In this document: positions 1 through 10,378 of the stretch, piece by piece
Layout of the letters: every line of letters begins with the position of its first letter
How positions within the stretch are numbered: the first letter of the stretch is position 1
NCBI RefSeq assembly: GCF_035989885.1
Contig: NZ_CP108518.1
Coordinates: 7,493,001 to 7,557,000 of the forward strand
Source of the DNA: Streptomyces sp. NBC_01232
GTDB taxonomy: Bacteria; Actinomycetota; Actinomycetes; Streptomycetales; Streptomycetaceae
Length of the DNA stretch: 64,000 nucleotides
Reading direction: 5' to 3'
Made by a program: the position numbers and the translations under genes
Notes under the pieces: generated by a model
What the model saw: the letters and a program-made list of their open reading frames with translations, nothing else
Databases searched by the model: none
Told to the model about the DNA's origin: nothing

Positions 1-82
1 CCGACCGAACCGGCCGCTACCGTGCGGCATGCCGCCCCGCTTCCCGGGACCCGACATCCACCGAAGAGACAGGCGAGCAGCC

Positions 83-2785
83 ATGACCACCTATGTGTAC
101 GACTTCTCCGAGGGCGGCCGGGACATGGCCGGTCTCCTGGGAGGCAAGGGAGCGAACCTCGCGGAGATGGCGCGCATGGGCCTGCCCGTGCCGCCCGGCT
201 TCACCGTCACCACCGAAGCCTGCCGGATCTTCCTCGCCACGGGGCAGGCTCCGGACGGCCTCGACCGGCAGATCGGCGAGCATCTCGCGGCGCTGGAACG
301 AGCCGCCGGGAAGCGGCTCGGCCAGGTGGACGACCCGCTCCTGCTCTCCGTCCGCTCGGGGGCGAGGTTCTCGATGCCGGGCATGATGGAGACCATCCTC
401 GACATCGGGCTGAACGATCTCTCGGTCCTGGGCCTGGCCAAGACCCCCGAGCGTGAGCGCTTCGCCTGGGACTCCTACCGGCGCCTCGTGCAGATGTTCG
501 GCAGTACGGTCATGGGCGTCGACGGCTCCCACTTCGAGGCGGCGCTCGCCGCCGTCAAGCAGCAACACAGCCGGGGCGACGATACGCAGTTGGACACCTG
601 CGACCTCATCCGGATCGTCGAGACCTTCAAGGACCTGATCCACGAGCGGACCGGGGAGGAATTCCCGCAGGATCCGGCCGAGCAACTCCGGCGGGCGGTA
701 CTCGCCGTCTTCACCTCTTGGAACGGCGACCGCGCACGCCTGTACCGCCGGCGCGAGCACATTCCGGACGATCTGGGCACCGCGGTCAACATCCAGACCA
801 TGGTCTTCGGCAATCTCGGTCCGGACTCAGGCAGCGGCGTCGCCTTCACCCGGGATCCGGCGACCGGCCGACCGGGCGTCTACGGCGACTACCTGCCCAA
901 CGCCCAAGGGGAAGACGTCGTCGCCGGCATCCGCAACACCGTGCCCCTCCAGGACTTGGCCGGTCTCGACCCTGCGTCGTTCGCGCGGCTGCGCGGCTAC
1001 ATGGACCGGCTGGAGGCCCACTACCGCGATCTGTGCGACATCGAGTTCACCATCGAGCGCGGCACACTGTGGATGCTCCAGACCCGCGTCGGCAAGCGCA
1101 CGGCCCAGGCCGCCTTCGCCATCGCCTCCCAGCTCGCCGACGAAGGACTGATCAGCGAGCGGGAGGCGCTGGGCCGGGTCGGCGGCGAGGCGCTCGCACG
1201 GCTGATGTTCCCCCGCTTCGCCACCACGGACTCGAGCGAGGTCATCGCGCGGGGCGTGCCCGCCTCACCGGGAGCGGCCGTGGGCGCCGTCGTGTTCGAC
1301 TCCGCGGAAGCGGTCCGCAGGGCGGCCGCCGGCGAGAAGGTCGTTCTCGTACGTCAGGAGACGACGCTCGACGACCTGCCGGGCATGGTCGCCGCCCAGG
1401 CGGTGCTCACCAGCCGGGGCGGGAAGACCAGCCACGCCGCGGTCGTCGCGCGCGGCATGGGCAAGGTGTGCGTGTGCGGGGCGGAGGGCATCGTCGTGGA
1501 CACCCGGCAGCGGCGCTTCAGCGCCGGTGGCGTGACGGTCGCCGAAGGCACGGTCGTCTCCGTCGACGGGTCGGAAGGCGTGGTGCGCCTCGGCTCCGTA
1601 TCCCTGGTCGACTCCGACGTCATGCGGTACTTCGAGGAGGGCGGCGTGCTGCCGGCCGACGGCACGGCCCGGCAGCCGGTGCGGGATGTGCACCGGCTCA
1701 TGCGGCAGGCGGACGCCGTGCGGGGCTTGGAGGTCCGGGCGAACGCGGACACCCCCGAGGACGCGGCCCGCGCCCGTCGCTTCGGTGCCCAGGGGATCGG
1801 CCTGTGCCGTACCGAGCACATGTTCCTCGGCGACCGGCGCCCCCTGGTCGAGGCGATGATCCTCGCGCACGGCGACACCGAACGAGAGGCGGCACTCGCG
1901 GCGCTGCTGCCGCTCCAGAGGCAGGACTTCATCGGCATCCTCGAAGCGATGGACGGCCTGCCGGTCACCGTCCGGTTGCTCGACCCGCCACTTCACGAGT
2001 TCCTGCCGGACCGCACGGAACTCGCCGTCCGTCTCGCACGCGGCGAAGCGCTCGGCACACCGGCCGATCCGCACGACAGCGAACTCCTGGCGGCCGTCAC
2101 GCGCATGCACGAGGAGAACCCGATGCTCGGCCTGCGTGGTGTGCGCCTGGGGCTGGTGGTGCCGGGGCTGGTGGCCATGCAGGTACGGGCCCTGGCCGAG
2201 GCCGTCGTGGCGCGCAGGCATGCGGGCGGCGACCCTCGGGCGGAGATCATGGTCCCGCTGGTGGACGCGGTCGAGGAGCTCCACCTCGTACGGGAGGAAG
2301 TGGACCGGGTCCTGGCAGAGGTTTCGCTAGAGACCGGCGTCGACGTCACCTGCCCGGTCGGAACCATGATCGAACTGCCCAGGGCGGCTCTCACCGCCGG
2401 CCGGATCGCGAAGGAGGCGGCGTTTTTCTCCTTCGGCACGAACGACCTGACACAGACCACCTGGGGCTTCTCCCGCGACGACGTCGAAGCCGCGTTCTTC
2501 TCCGCGTACCTCGACAAGGGCGTCTTCCACGTCTCCCCGTTCGAGACGATCGACCGTGAAGGCGTCGGCCGGCTGGTGCGGATCGCGGTCGAGGAGGGCA
2601 GGGCAGCCCGCCCGGACCTGAAGATCGGCGTGTGCGGGGAGCATGGAGGGGACCCCGCTTCGGTCCACTTCTTCCACGGGGCCGGGCTGGACTACGTCTC
2701 CTGCTCGCCCTTCCGTGTCCCGGTCGCCCGCCTCGAGGCCGGCCGGGCAGCCCTGGAAGCGAACGGCACCGGCGCGAGCGCATAG
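83..2785 (+). CDS. ppdK: Pyruvate, phosphate dikinase
   Basis: Cytoplasmic enzyme interconverting pyruvate + ATP + Pi and PEP + AMP + PPi. The 900-aa product has the usual length and order: an N-terminal ATP-binding domain starting with GGKGANLAEMARMG, a swivelling phospho-histidine domain with catalytic His451 in GGKTSHAAVVARGMGK, and a C-terminal TIM barrel with Cys851 in GVCGEHGGDP, plus FGTNDLTQTTWG nearby. I chose the ATG at 83, where homology begins with the typical YVYDFSEG; a start at 29 would add 18 unconserved residues. The Shine-Dalgarno is weak (AGGCGAG). A pyruvate formate-lyase gene starts 276 bp downstream on the same strand, suggesting shared use when respiration is limited. 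The flux direction cannot be read from sequence. Confidence 0.96.
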   Translation: MTTYVYDFSEGGRDMAGLLGGKGANLAEMARMGLPVPPGFTVTTEACRIFLATGQAPDGLDRQIGEHLAALERAAGKRLGQVDDPLLLSVRSGARFSMPGMMETILDIGLNDLSVLGLAKTPERERFAWDSYRRLVQMFGSTVMGVDGSHFEAALAAVKQQHSRGDDTQLDTCDLIRIVETFKDLIHERTGEEFPQDPAEQLRRAVLAVFTSWNGDRARLYRRREHIPDDLGTAVNIQTMVFGNLGPDSGSGVAFTRDPATGRPGVYGDYLPNAQGEDVVAGIRNTVPLQDLAGLDPASFARLRGYMDRLEAHYRDLCDIEFTIERGTLWMLQTRVGKRTAQAAFAIASQLADEGLISEREALGRVGGEALARLMFPRFATTDSSEVIARGVPASPGAAVGAVVFDSAEAVRRAAAGEKVVLVRQETTLDDLPGMVAAQAVLTSRGGKTSHAAVVARGMGKVCVCGAEGIVVDTRQRRFSAGGVTVAEGTVVSVDGSEGVVRLGSVSLVDSDVMRYFEEGGVLPADGTARQPVRDVHRLMRQADAVRGLEVRANADTPEDAARARRFGAQGIGLCRTEHMFLGDRRPLVEAMILAHGDTEREAALAALLPLQRQDFIGILEAMDGLPVTVRLLDPPLHEFLPDRTELAVRLARGEALGTPADPHDSELLAAVTRMHEENPMLGLRGVRLGLVVPGLVAMQVRALAEAVVARRHAGGDPRAEIMVPLVDAVEELHLVREEVDRVLAEVSLETGVDVTCPVGTMIELPRAALTAGRIAKEAAFFSFGTNDLTQTTWGFSRDDVEAAFFSAYLDKGVFHVSPFETIDREGVGRLVRIAVEEGRAARPDLKIGVCGEHGGDPASVHFFHGAGLDYVSCSPFRVPVARLEAGRAALEANGTGASA

Positions 2786-3061
2786 CCCCGCACCGTCCTG
2801 CCCGGGGGCGCGGAGAGCCGCGTCGTCATGGACCCGCACCCGCCGCGGCTGCCGGGTAGGGCTCGTGACGCTCTGCGGGAGGGCCCATGGTCCCTCGCCT
2901 CGACGGGACCACAGACCCTCTCCGCCCCGCTCACCGGGGCCGGTCAGCGGGCTCCGCCTTGCCTCTTCGACCCTGGCCGGTGACACAGCCGACGGGAACC
3001 ATCAGCAGTGAGAAGTGGCGATCGCCCACCTCGCCTCCGTCCCGGCCCAGGAGATGACGAC

Positions 3062-5332
3062 ATGACCGTGACCGTCCAGCACTCTGCCGACCCCAGCCCC
3101 CTCGTCACCCGGTCGTGGCGTGGTTTCAGCGGCGAGGAGTGGCAGCGACACATCGATGTCCGTTCCTTCATCCAGGCCAACTACACGCCCTACGAGGGCG
3201 ATGCCGCATTCCTCGCCGGTCCCACGGAGCGCACCCGCACCGTGTGGAAGACCGTCACCGCGCTCTTCCCGGAGGAGCGCCGCAAGGGTGTGCTCGACGT
3301 GGACACCGCCAAGCCGTCCACCATCACCTCCCACGCGCCCGGCTACATCGACCGCGACCTGGAACTGATCGTCGGATTGCAGACCGATGCTCCGCTGAAG
3401 CGGGCGATCATGCCCAACGGCGGGCTGCGGATGGTGGAGAACGCGCTGCGCGCGTACGGCTTCGAACCGGATCCGTTCGTCACCAAGGTCTTCGGCACGT
3501 ACCGCAAGACCCACAACGACGGTGTCTTCGACGCCTACACCCCCGAAATGCTGGGCGCCCGCAGGGCCGGCATCATCACCGGCCTGCCAGACGCCTACGG
3601 GCGAGGCCGCATCATCGGCGACTACCGCCGCGTCGCACTGTACGGAACCGCCCGGCTGATCGAGGCCAAGCGAGCCGAGCGGACCCGGCTGGACGAGACA
3701 CCGTCCACGGCCGACGTGATCCGCGACCGCGAGGAACTGGCCGAGCAGATCAGGGCACTGGGCGAGCTGGAACGGATGGCCGTCTCCTACGGCTGCGACG
3801 TGGCCCGTCCCGCAGCCACCGCGCACGAGACCATCCAATGGCTCTACTTCGGCTTCCTCGCCGCCGTGAAGGAGCAGAACGGCGCGGCGATGTCACTGGG
3901 CCGCACCTCCACCTTCCTGGACGTCTACCTTCAGCGTGACCTCGACGAAGGAAAGATCGACGAGAGCCGCGCCCAGGAACTCATCGACGACTTCGTGATC
4001 AAGCTGCGGATCGTGCGGTTCCTGCGCACACCGGAGTACGACGCGCTGTTCTCCGGCGATCCCACCTGGGTCACCGAGTCCATCGGCGGCATCGGAGAGG
4101 ACGGCCGCTCCCTGGTCACCCGCACGTCCTTCCGCCTTCTCCAGACCCTGTACAACCTCGGCCCCGCCCCCGAGCCCAACCTGACCGTGCTGTGGTCCCC
4201 CCGACTGCCGGCGGGCTTCAAGCAGTTCTGCGCCCAGACATCCATCGACACCAGCTCCATCCAGTACGAGTCCGACGACCTCCTTCGCCCCCGCACCGGC
4301 GACGACACCGCGATCGCCTGCTGCGTCTCCGCGATGGCGGTGGGCAAGCAGATGCAATTCTTCGGTGCCCGTGTGAACCTGGCCAAGGCGCTGCTGTACG
4401 CCATCAACGGCGGCCGCGACGAGATGAACGGCGAGCAGGTCGCCCCGGCGACGGCCCCGCTGACCGGCGAGCAGCTCGACTACGCCGATGTGGCCGACGC
4501 GTACGACCGCACGCTGGACTGGCTCGCCGCGACCTACGTCAACGCGCTCAACGTGATCCACTACATGCACGACAAGTACGCCTACGAGCGCATCGAGATG
4601 GCCCTGCACGACCACCCGGTGCATCGGACGATGGCCTGTGGCATCGCTGGGCTGTCCGTGGCGGCCGACAGCCTCTCGGCCATCAAGCACGCCCGTGTCA
4701 GAGTCATTCGGGATGCCACCGGGCTCGCCGTCGACTACCACGTCGCAGGCGACTACCCGACCTACGGCAACGACGACGACCGCGTCGACCGCATCGCGGT
4801 CGACCTGGTCCGCTCCTTCATGGCCAAGGTGCGCCGCCACCCGGCCTACCGGGGTGCCGAGCACACGCAGTCGGTGCTCACCATCACCTCCAACGTCGTC
4901 TACGGCAAGCACACCGGCAACACCCCCGACGGCCGCCGTGCGGGTACACCGTTCGCCCCGGGCGCAAACCCGATGAACGGACGTGACCGACACGGGATGG
5001 CGGCATCGGCACTGTCGGTCGCGAAGATCCCGTATGACCAGGCCCGCGACGGCATCTCCCTGACGTCCACCATCACACCGGAGGGCCTGGGGCACTATCC
5101 GGCCGAACGTGCGGAACACCTCGTCGGGATCCTCGACGCCTACACCGCCGCAGGCGGTTTCCACATGAACGTCAACGTCCTCGACCGAGCCACCCTCGAG
5201 GACGCCGTGGAACACCCGGACAACTACCCCGACCTGACCATCCGCGTCTCCGGCTACGCCGTCAACTTCGTCCGCCTCACGCGCGAACAGCAACTCGACG
5301 TCATCAACCGCACCTTCCACGGTGCGCGATGA
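3062..5332 (+). CDS. pflB: Pyruvate formate-lyase (formate C-acetyltransferase)
   Basis: Glycyl-radical enzyme converting pyruvate + CoA to acetyl-CoA + formate without oxygen. The 756-aa product is close to the E. coli length. The active-site pair Cys420-Cys421 lies in [20 protein letters not shown], and the radical Gly731 in [13 protein letters not shown] sits 25 residues from the C-terminus, as in true PFLs rather than diol dehydratases. The ATG at 3062 has an AGGAG eight bases upstream. The stop overlaps the activase start (ATGA), so the two are translationally coupled. No YfiD/GrcA spare-part protein is visible nearby. PFL is unusual in aerobic filamentous actinomycetes; oxygen would cleave the radical form, so a role in hypoxic or dormant mycelium is inferred. 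Confidence 0.95.
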   Translation: MTVTVQHSADPSPLVTRSWRGFSGEEWQRHIDVRSFIQANYTPYEGDAAFLAGPTERTRTVWKTVTALFPEERRKGVLDVDTAKPSTITSHAPGYIDRDLELIVGLQTDAPLKRAIMPNGGLRMVENALRAYGFEPDPFVTKVFGTYRKTHNDGVFDAYTPEMLGARRAGIITGLPDAYGRGRIIGDYRRVALYGTARLIEAKRAERTRLDETPSTADVIRDREELAEQIRALGELERMAVSYGCDVARPAATAHETIQWLYFGFLAAVKEQNGAAMSLGRTSTFLDVYLQRDLDEGKIDESRAQELIDDFVIKLRIVRFLRTPEYDALFSGDPTWVTESIGGIGEDGRSLVTRTSFRLLQTLYNLGPAPEPNLTVLWSPRLPAGFKQFCAQTSIDTSSIQYESDDLLRPRTGDDTAIACCVSAMAVGKQMQFFGARVNLAKALLYAINGGRDEMNGEQVAPATAPLTGEQLDYADVADAYDRTLDWLAATYVNALNVIHYMHDKYAYERIEMALHDHPVHRTMACGIAGLSVAADSLSAIKHARVRVIRDATGLAVDYHVAGDYPTYGNDDDRVDRIAVDLVRSFMAKVRRHPAYRGAEHTQSVLTITSNVVYGKHTGNTPDGRRAGTPFAPGANPMNGRDRHGMAASALSVAKIPYDQARDGISLTSTITPEGLGHYPAERAEHLVGILDAYTAAGGFHMNVNVLDRATLEDAVEHPDNYPDLTIRVSGYAVNFVRLTREQQLDVINRTFHGAR

Positions 5333-6057
5333 CCACGGGCCGCATCCACTCCTGGGACCTGTCCACCGGCGTGGACGGGCCCGGCACCCGTTTCGTTCTC
5401 TTCCTCAGTGGCTGTCAGCTGCGCTGCCTGTACTGCGCCAACCCCGACACCTGGCACATGCGCGACGGGCAGCCGGTCACCGTGGACGAAGTGGTGGGGC
5501 GCATTGAGCGGTACCGGCAGTTCACCACCCTGGCCGGTGGAGGCGTGACGCTGACCGGAGGCGAGCCTCTGCTCCAGTCCGCCTTCACCGCCGAAGTGTT
5601 CCGACGCTGCAAGGAGCTCGGCCTGCATACCGCACTGGACACCTCCGGCGCCCTCGGCACTCGCGCCGACGACGCGCTCCTGGCCGATACCGACCTGGTC
5701 CTGCTCGACATCAAGTCCTTCGACGCCGGCGTCTACCGGCGCCTGACCGGCGGCAACCTCACACCCACCCTCAGCTTCGCCGCCCGGCTGAACAGCCTCG
5801 GCGTCCGGACCTGGATCCGCTACGTCCTGGTCCCCGGCTGGACCGACGATCCGGCTGCCATCGATGGGCTGGGCCGCTTCCTCGCGGAACTGGACAACGT
5901 CGACCGCGTCGACGTCCTGCCTTTCCATAAACTCGGTACCCACAAGTACGACTCGCTCGGCATCCCCTTCTCGCTCCGCGACAATCCGGTTCCGGACGCC
6001 GCACTGGTCGAGCGCGTTCGCGACCAGTTCCGGTCACACGGCTTGCGGGCACGGTGA
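5329..6057 (+). CDS. pflA: Pyruvate formate-lyase activating enzyme
   Basis: Radical-SAM activase that abstracts hydrogen from the PFL glycine. The 242-aa product carries the Cx3Cx2C 4Fe-4S motif as Cys29, Cys33 and Cys36 ([10 protein letters not shown]), a GGE SAM-binding motif in LTGGEPLLQ, and the C-terminal [18 protein letters not shown] signature of this family. It lacks the eight-Cys ferredoxin insertion of B12-independent diol dehydratase activases, matching its PFL partner. Its ATG overlaps the pflB stop by four bases. No gene follows for about 840 bp, so the operon probably ends here. Confidence 0.95.
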   Translation: MTTGRIHSWDLSTGVDGPGTRFVLFLSGCQLRCLYCANPDTWHMRDGQPVTVDEVVGRIERYRQFTTLAGGGVTLTGGEPLLQSAFTAEVFRRCKELGLHTALDTSGALGTRADDALLADTDLVLLDIKSFDAGVYRRLTGGNLTPTLSFAARLNSLGVRTWIRYVLVPGWTDDPAAIDGLGRFLAELDNVDRVDVLPFHKLGTHKYDSLGIPFSLRDNPVPDAALVERVRDQFRSHGLRAR

Positions 6058-6131
6058 ACCAGCCGAATGCGCGTCACGCAAGACGGTGTCGGCCTGTCCG
6101 CGGGCGGGCTTCTGTTCCGCCTTGGGACGTA

Positions 6132-6290
6132 TCACAACCAGCGTTGCACGGTTCCGGCCCAGCTCATTCCGGCGCCGACAGCGGCGTGCAGAACGGTGCT
6201 CTCCGTGTGGAGGCGGCCTTGCTCCCGTGCCACGTGGAGTGCCATGGGGACCGAGGTCGCGCCGGTGTTGCCGAACGTGAAGGTTTTCAA
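6132..6290 (-). pseudogene. Remnant of a 3-oxoacyl-ACP synthase III (FabH-like) C-terminus
   Basis: The minus-strand frame ending at 6132 reads FTFGNTGATSVPMALHVARE, then VGAGMSWAGTVQRWL and a stop. This is the C-terminal block of KAS III enzymes, with the GNT(G/S) active-site Asn loop and the closing GAG-x-WG strand. Only about 50 residues remain. Upstream of about 6290 the similarity is lost and the nucleophile Cys and His domains are absent, so it cannot be functional. It adjoins a transposase fragment, suggesting insertion/deletion decay. Assigned from memory of the family pattern; a protein search would confirm it. Confidence 0.6.
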
Positions 6291-6423
6291 TGAGGGATGG
6301 CACGCAAAGCCGACCGACGAGCTGAGGGCCTTCTGCAGCAGCATCCGCGCGTACCTCAGGGACGGAGCGGCGGACTACACCCGAGCCGCAGCACAGGCCC
6401 TCCAGGTCAGCTCCCGCCTCGAC

Positions 6424-6522
6424 CGCGACGGGCCGCGGCGCCGGTTCCAGCGCCAGCAGGCGCTGGATGACCCGGCAGACAGTAGCCGGGGAGATCCCGA
6501 ACAGCGGAGCGAGCTGCCGCAT
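6424..6522 (-). pseudogene. Fragment of an IS5-type transposase (HTH region)
   Basis: The minus strand reads MRQLAPLFGISPATVCRVIQ, then RLLALEPAPRP. This is the N-terminal helix-turn-helix found just before the DDE domain in actinobacterial IS5-family transposases. The following catalytic region is missing and sequence after about 6424 is unrelated, so it is a relic truncated at both ends. No terminal inverted repeats were found around it. Confidence 0.55.
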
Positions 6523-6900
6523 CTCGTTTTGGGGTCGGCCGTAACGCCAAGATCCAGTTCAAGGTGTCCGAGGGCGAGTCCTGGGTCAAGCAGCAGAAGA
6601 CCTCGTGGTGATGGCAGTGGCTACCGCCGAGACGCATGTGCAGTCCCATCGGCGATCTGCGTCCTCATCACCGGGCAGTCCGTCCGTGGTGGGCGGGACT
6701 GTGGTGATCCGTTTGGTCTGGACGAGGCGAGGTCAGGGCAAGGGGACTCCGCCGATGACGGCGTGTCCGCCGAAGCGGTGGCCACGGTACTCGGGACCAC
6801 CCGCTCCAAGGCCTCGCTCCTGCTCCTGAACACGCAGGACGGGCAACGGCACGGGGTCGCCGATTGCCGGTCACTCGGAAGAGCACTCCGTCACGGTGCG
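6523..6900. other. No convincing gene; relic DNA
   Basis: No frame here looks like a complete protein. On the plus strand 6544-6606 encodes KIQFKVSEGESWVKQQKTSW followed by TGA, which looks like the tail of some protein but has no beginning. Around 6760-6830 a short plus-strand frame has an HTH-like SAEAVATVLGTTRSKAS. Both are treated as debris beside the transposase and FabH fragments. Confidence 0.4.
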
Positions 6901-8265
6901 TCAGTAGCCGGTGCCGCGCTTGACCTGGGCCCGCTCGATGCTGTGGGCCGCTCCCTTGTCGTCCAGCGTGCGGCATGCGTCGGCGATGTCCTGGGTCAGG
7001 CGGTCGACCTGTTCGCGGCTCAGGGTCTCCTTGACCAGGGCGCGCAGGATCTTCACCCGTTCCGCGTTGGGCGGGAGGGTGTAGGCCGGCACCATCCAGC
7101 CCCGCTCGGCCGAGAGCTGCCAGGCGATGTCGGACTCGTCGTACGCGTGCTTGCCTGCGAGCCGGAAAGCGACCAGCGGCAGCTGCTCGAGGTCGCTCCC
7201 GATCACTTCGAAGCGGCCGCTGTCGCGCAGGTTGTCCGCCAGCGCGCGGGCGTTCTCCTGCATCGCCTTCATGACGTAGGTGTAGCCCTGGCGGCCGAGC
7301 CGCACGAAGTTGTAGTACTGCGCGAGCACCATCGACGCACCGGTGGAGAAGTTCAGCGTGAACGTCGCGTCGGTCTTGCCCAGGTAGTTCTCGTAGAAGA
7401 CGAGGTCCTTGGCGAGGTCGGCCTCTTCGCGGAAGACCAGCCATCCGATGCCGGGGTAGACCAGTCCGTACTTGTGTCCCGAGACGTTGATCGAACGGAC
7501 CTGCTCCAGCTGGAAGTCCCATTTCGAGTCCGGGTAGAGGAAGGGCCAGACGAATCCGCCGCTGGCGCCGTCGACATGGATCGGAATGTCGAGGTCCCGC
7601 TTCTTGCGAACCTCTCGCAGGAGCTTGTCGATCCCGACGACGTCGTCCTTGTGGCCGGTGAACGTGGTGCCGAGGACGGCGACGACGCCGATCGTGTTCT
7701 CGTCGAGGCGGGGCTCCACGTCCTCCGGGCCGATCGTGTACTTGTCCTCGGCGAGCGGCACGATCCGCGGCTCGACGTCGAAGTAGCGGCAGAACTTATC
7801 CCACACGACGTGGACGTCACCCCCGAAAACCAGGTTGGGCCGGTCGGTCGAAAGGCCGGCTGCCTGGCGGCGCTCGCGCCACTTCCACTTCAACGACAGC
7901 GCGCCGAGCATGATCGCCTCGGACGAGCCCTGGGTCCGGCATCCGGTCGTCCTGCCCGGTGCGTGGAAGAGGTCCGCGAGCATGCGCACGCAGCGCTGCT
8001 CGATCTCGGCGGAGATGGGATATTCCGCATGGTCGATGAAGTTGCGGTGAAGGTTCTCGGCGATCAGCCGTTGCGCCTCCGGTTCCATCCACGTGGTGAC
8101 GAACGTGGCGAGGTTGCGCTGCGGGTCTCCCTCCATGGCGAGGTCCACGTCCACGAGCCGCATCGCGTCCGTCGCGGTCATGCCTTCCTCCGGGAAGGTC
8201 TCCGAGGGAGCGGGCACTGTCAGGAATCGGTTGCCGAACAGAGCCGAGTCGTCGCGCTTGGTCAT
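6901..8265 (-). CDS. gadB: Glutamate decarboxylase
   Basis: PLP enzyme converting glutamate to GABA + CO2 and consuming a proton. The 454-aa product has NLATFVTTWMEPEA near residue 51, the GSSEA cofactor-phosphate motif near 113, IHVDGASGGFVWPF with Asp232 contacting the PLP pyridine, and the Schiff-base Lys265 in VSGHKYGLVYPG. All are diagnostic for GAD rather than other group-II decarboxylases. The ATG at 8265 fits the N-terminal alignment, although its GAGG sits only one base away, so the start is less certain than the identity. No glutamate/GABA antiporter gene lies adjacent. It is flanked by non-coding DNA on both sides and appears monocistronic. Confidence 0.94.
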   Translation of the reverse strand: MTKRDDSALFGNRFLTVPAPSETFPEEGMTATDAMRLVDVDLAMEGDPQRNLATFVTTWMEPEAQRLIAENLHRNFIDHAEYPISAEIEQRCVRMLADLFHAPGRTTGCRTQGSSEAIMLGALSLKWKWRERRQAAGLSTDRPNLVFGGDVHVVWDKFCRYFDVEPRIVPLAEDKYTIGPEDVEPRLDENTIGVVAVLGTTFTGHKDDVVGIDKLLREVRKKRDLDIPIHVDGASGGFVWPFLYPDSKWDFQLEQVRSINVSGHKYGLVYPGIGWLVFREEADLAKDLVFYENYLGKTDATFTLNFSTGASMVLAQYYNFVRLGRQGYTYVMKAMQENARALADNLRDSGRFEVIGSDLEQLPLVAFRLAGKHAYDESDIAWQLSAERGWMVPAYTLPPNAERVKILRALVKETLSREQVDRLTQDIADACRTLDDKGAAHSIERAQVKRGTGY

Positions 8266-8741
8266 GCCTCGATTCAACAGCGCCGGAGCCTGCCGAGGTC
8301 GAAGGACACACCGCGCGGCCGGCGCGGTCAGCGACACCGCTACACACGGGCCGGGCGCGCGCCCGCCGCCATCACGGGCATCGCGATCGAGACGTGGGCC
8401 CGGTTCGGTTGTACGGCCACCGTCGGTACCACCGACGACGGCCGTGTCCGCCCGCCTTACCGTCCACCTCCCCACCGCCTCCCTCTGAAACCCCACCGCA
8501 GGGGACGGACCCGGCAGCGGCGCACCCGCCCGCAGGCCGCCCTGCGGTGCATGCAACGTACCTACACCTGATGAAGTGCCCGCCTGGCGAGGAATTGCGC
8601 CGCCCGGGAGACCGCAGTCGCTCGGGCTGTCGGGCCGCCCTGGGAGTGGACCCCCATGTGCCCCAGGCGGGTGTGCTCGCCCAAGGCGGCGCGACCTCAC
8701 GTCATCGTGGCGCAGGATGCAGTCTCTCTTGGGCAGGCGCT
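8266..8741. other. Intergenic region upstream of gadB
   Basis: About 475 bp between the gadB start and the end of the M24 peptidase gene, both on the minus strand. It should hold the gadB promoter. No small gene, hairpin or repeat that I could support was seen; the plus-strand open frames here are unconserved high-GC frames. Confidence 0.5.
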
Positions 8742-9706
8742 TCATCCCAGCAGGGTGAGTTCCCGGGGCGTCCTGTTGAGCCGCTCTGCGCCGATGACTT
8801 CGCTGCACACCACGATGTCCTCGATCCTTGCACCGTACCGTCCTGGCAAGTAAATCCCAGGCTCGATCGAGAACGTCATGCCCGGCTTCAGAACTTGTGC
8901 CGACCCCGCGACGATGTCCGGCTCCCCGTCCACGCAGGAGTTGCGAGTGGAGTCCGAGCAGTAGCCGTCCTCCGTGGTCCCACCGATGTCGACGACCACC
9001 GGCTCGCCCGCCCCGATCACCCGGTCAGAGGTCTCATGGTGCGGGCTGGCGCCGTTGGGCCCCGAGGCCACGATCACGAAGTCAACGGTTGCGTGCTCCG
9101 CGAGGATCTCGTCCGCAATGTCCCGCGCGACCTCACGCTCGGTGCGTCCCACCCGCAGCCACTCGCCCATCGAGGAGTGGACCTTGTCGATCGCCGCCCC
9201 CGCCTTTCGAAGAGCCTCCACCTCGGCCGGGGACTTTCGCATGCGCAGTTCGCCCAGCACTCCTCCGGCGAGGGTGAGTTCAGCCCCGCCCGGCAGCGCC
9301 CCCGGAAGGCGAGCACCTTCTCAGCCCACATCTGCTTGTCCAGGGCGACGCTTCGCAGGCTGTGACCCAGGCGCCCAGAGATCAGCGCATACGGGTCCTC
9401 GGTCTCCGCCCAGCCGACGATCTCGATTCCGAGCTTGACGGCCGGCGAGGTCTCGGCCAGCGGCTTCTCCAGCAGCGGGACCACCAAGAACGGCTCGCTG
9501 CGTGCCGGGACCACCAGGCAGGTGAGCCGTTCCAGCGGATGCGCGGCACAGCCGGTCAGATAGCGAAGATCCGCTCCAGGCGAGACCAGCAGTGCGTCCA
9601 ATCCCGCCTGGACCGCGCCCATCAGGGCCTCGTAGCTGCTGTACTCCAGGTGTGTGGGGCCGCTGCCAATCCGCGGAATTCGGATATTTTCACTTGCGAG
9701 GTTCAT
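8742..9706 (-). pseudogene. M24 metallopeptidase (Xaa-Pro dipeptidase-like), frameshifted
   Basis: Two overlapping minus-strand frames form one M24 'pita-bread' peptidase. The N-terminal half starts at the ATG at 9706 (MNLASENIRIPRIG) and includes DLRYLTGCAAHPLERLTCLV. It runs to about 9300. The catalytic half continues in another frame with LGELRMRKSPAEVEALRKAG and all five metal ligands: His in SPHHETSDR, two Asp in VVVDIGGTTEDGYCSDSTRN, and two Glu in FSIEPGIYLPG and ARIEDIVV. Removing one base from the C5 run at 9299-9303 restores a single frame of about 320 codons. This is therefore either a one-base sequence error or a very recent inactivation, since both halves stay well conserved. Confidence 0.85.
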
Positions 9707-10378
9707 GTGGTGGATATTCCCTTCTGCCGCGTCGACGCCGCACAGGACAGCTATCGCTGGGGGCTTCGCCCTAAGACAGGGCCGAATGCGCCGGTCGGCC
9801 GGGCCATGCGCGAGGCGCCCCTCGGCATCGTGGCCTCGACGCCCTCGTGATCTCCCTGCGAGGCCGTTACAGCATTGCCGCTGGCGCGATCTGGATGGCA
9901 GGAATGCTAGGCGTGCGCCGGTGGACACGGTTGTGCACGGCGCACTGGGCCGGGGGGTCGGACCAGGCGCAGCGCATGCGGGTGGACGTTTGCAAGGCGG
10001 CGCGTCCGATTGGCGCTCTTCCGCGTCGGGAACACGATCCGGCGGCGTGCCCGGTGCAGGCAGCGGACCGGCTGTCGGCAGCGGGCTCTACGTGGCCGTC
10101 ACCCTGACACCGCGTACGCAGGCGGCGACGACGAGGTGCTCCAAGTCGTCCCGTGGCCGCAACGGCTCGCCGCCGACCGCCACCCCCGCCGGATGAGGCC
10201 ACCCCACGTCAACTGACGGCAAACCGCGCCGAGACGGAATAGGGTCGCCAATCCCCGCGTCGTATGGCGTCTTTCCACCCGCTATCGCGCGGTTCACCGT
10301 TGACAAGCATCTGCCATGGCGAGGACTTGCCGTCATGATGCCTTCACGTCGCCACTCTCGGGTCGATAGACCCTTGGC
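9707..10378. other. Intergenic region, nothing recognised
   Basis: About 670 bp between the divergently oriented M24 peptidase and subtilisin genes. It should contain both promoters. Open frames on both strands are arginine- and alanine-rich high-GC frames with no family I recognise. No repeat or strong hairpin was noticed. Confidence 0.45.

Noticed and set aside
6067..8571. Very long open frame (834 codons) on the plus strand opposite gadB
   Set aside because: It is antisense to a clear glutamate decarboxylase, has no conserved motifs, and arises from the high third-position GC of the real gene.
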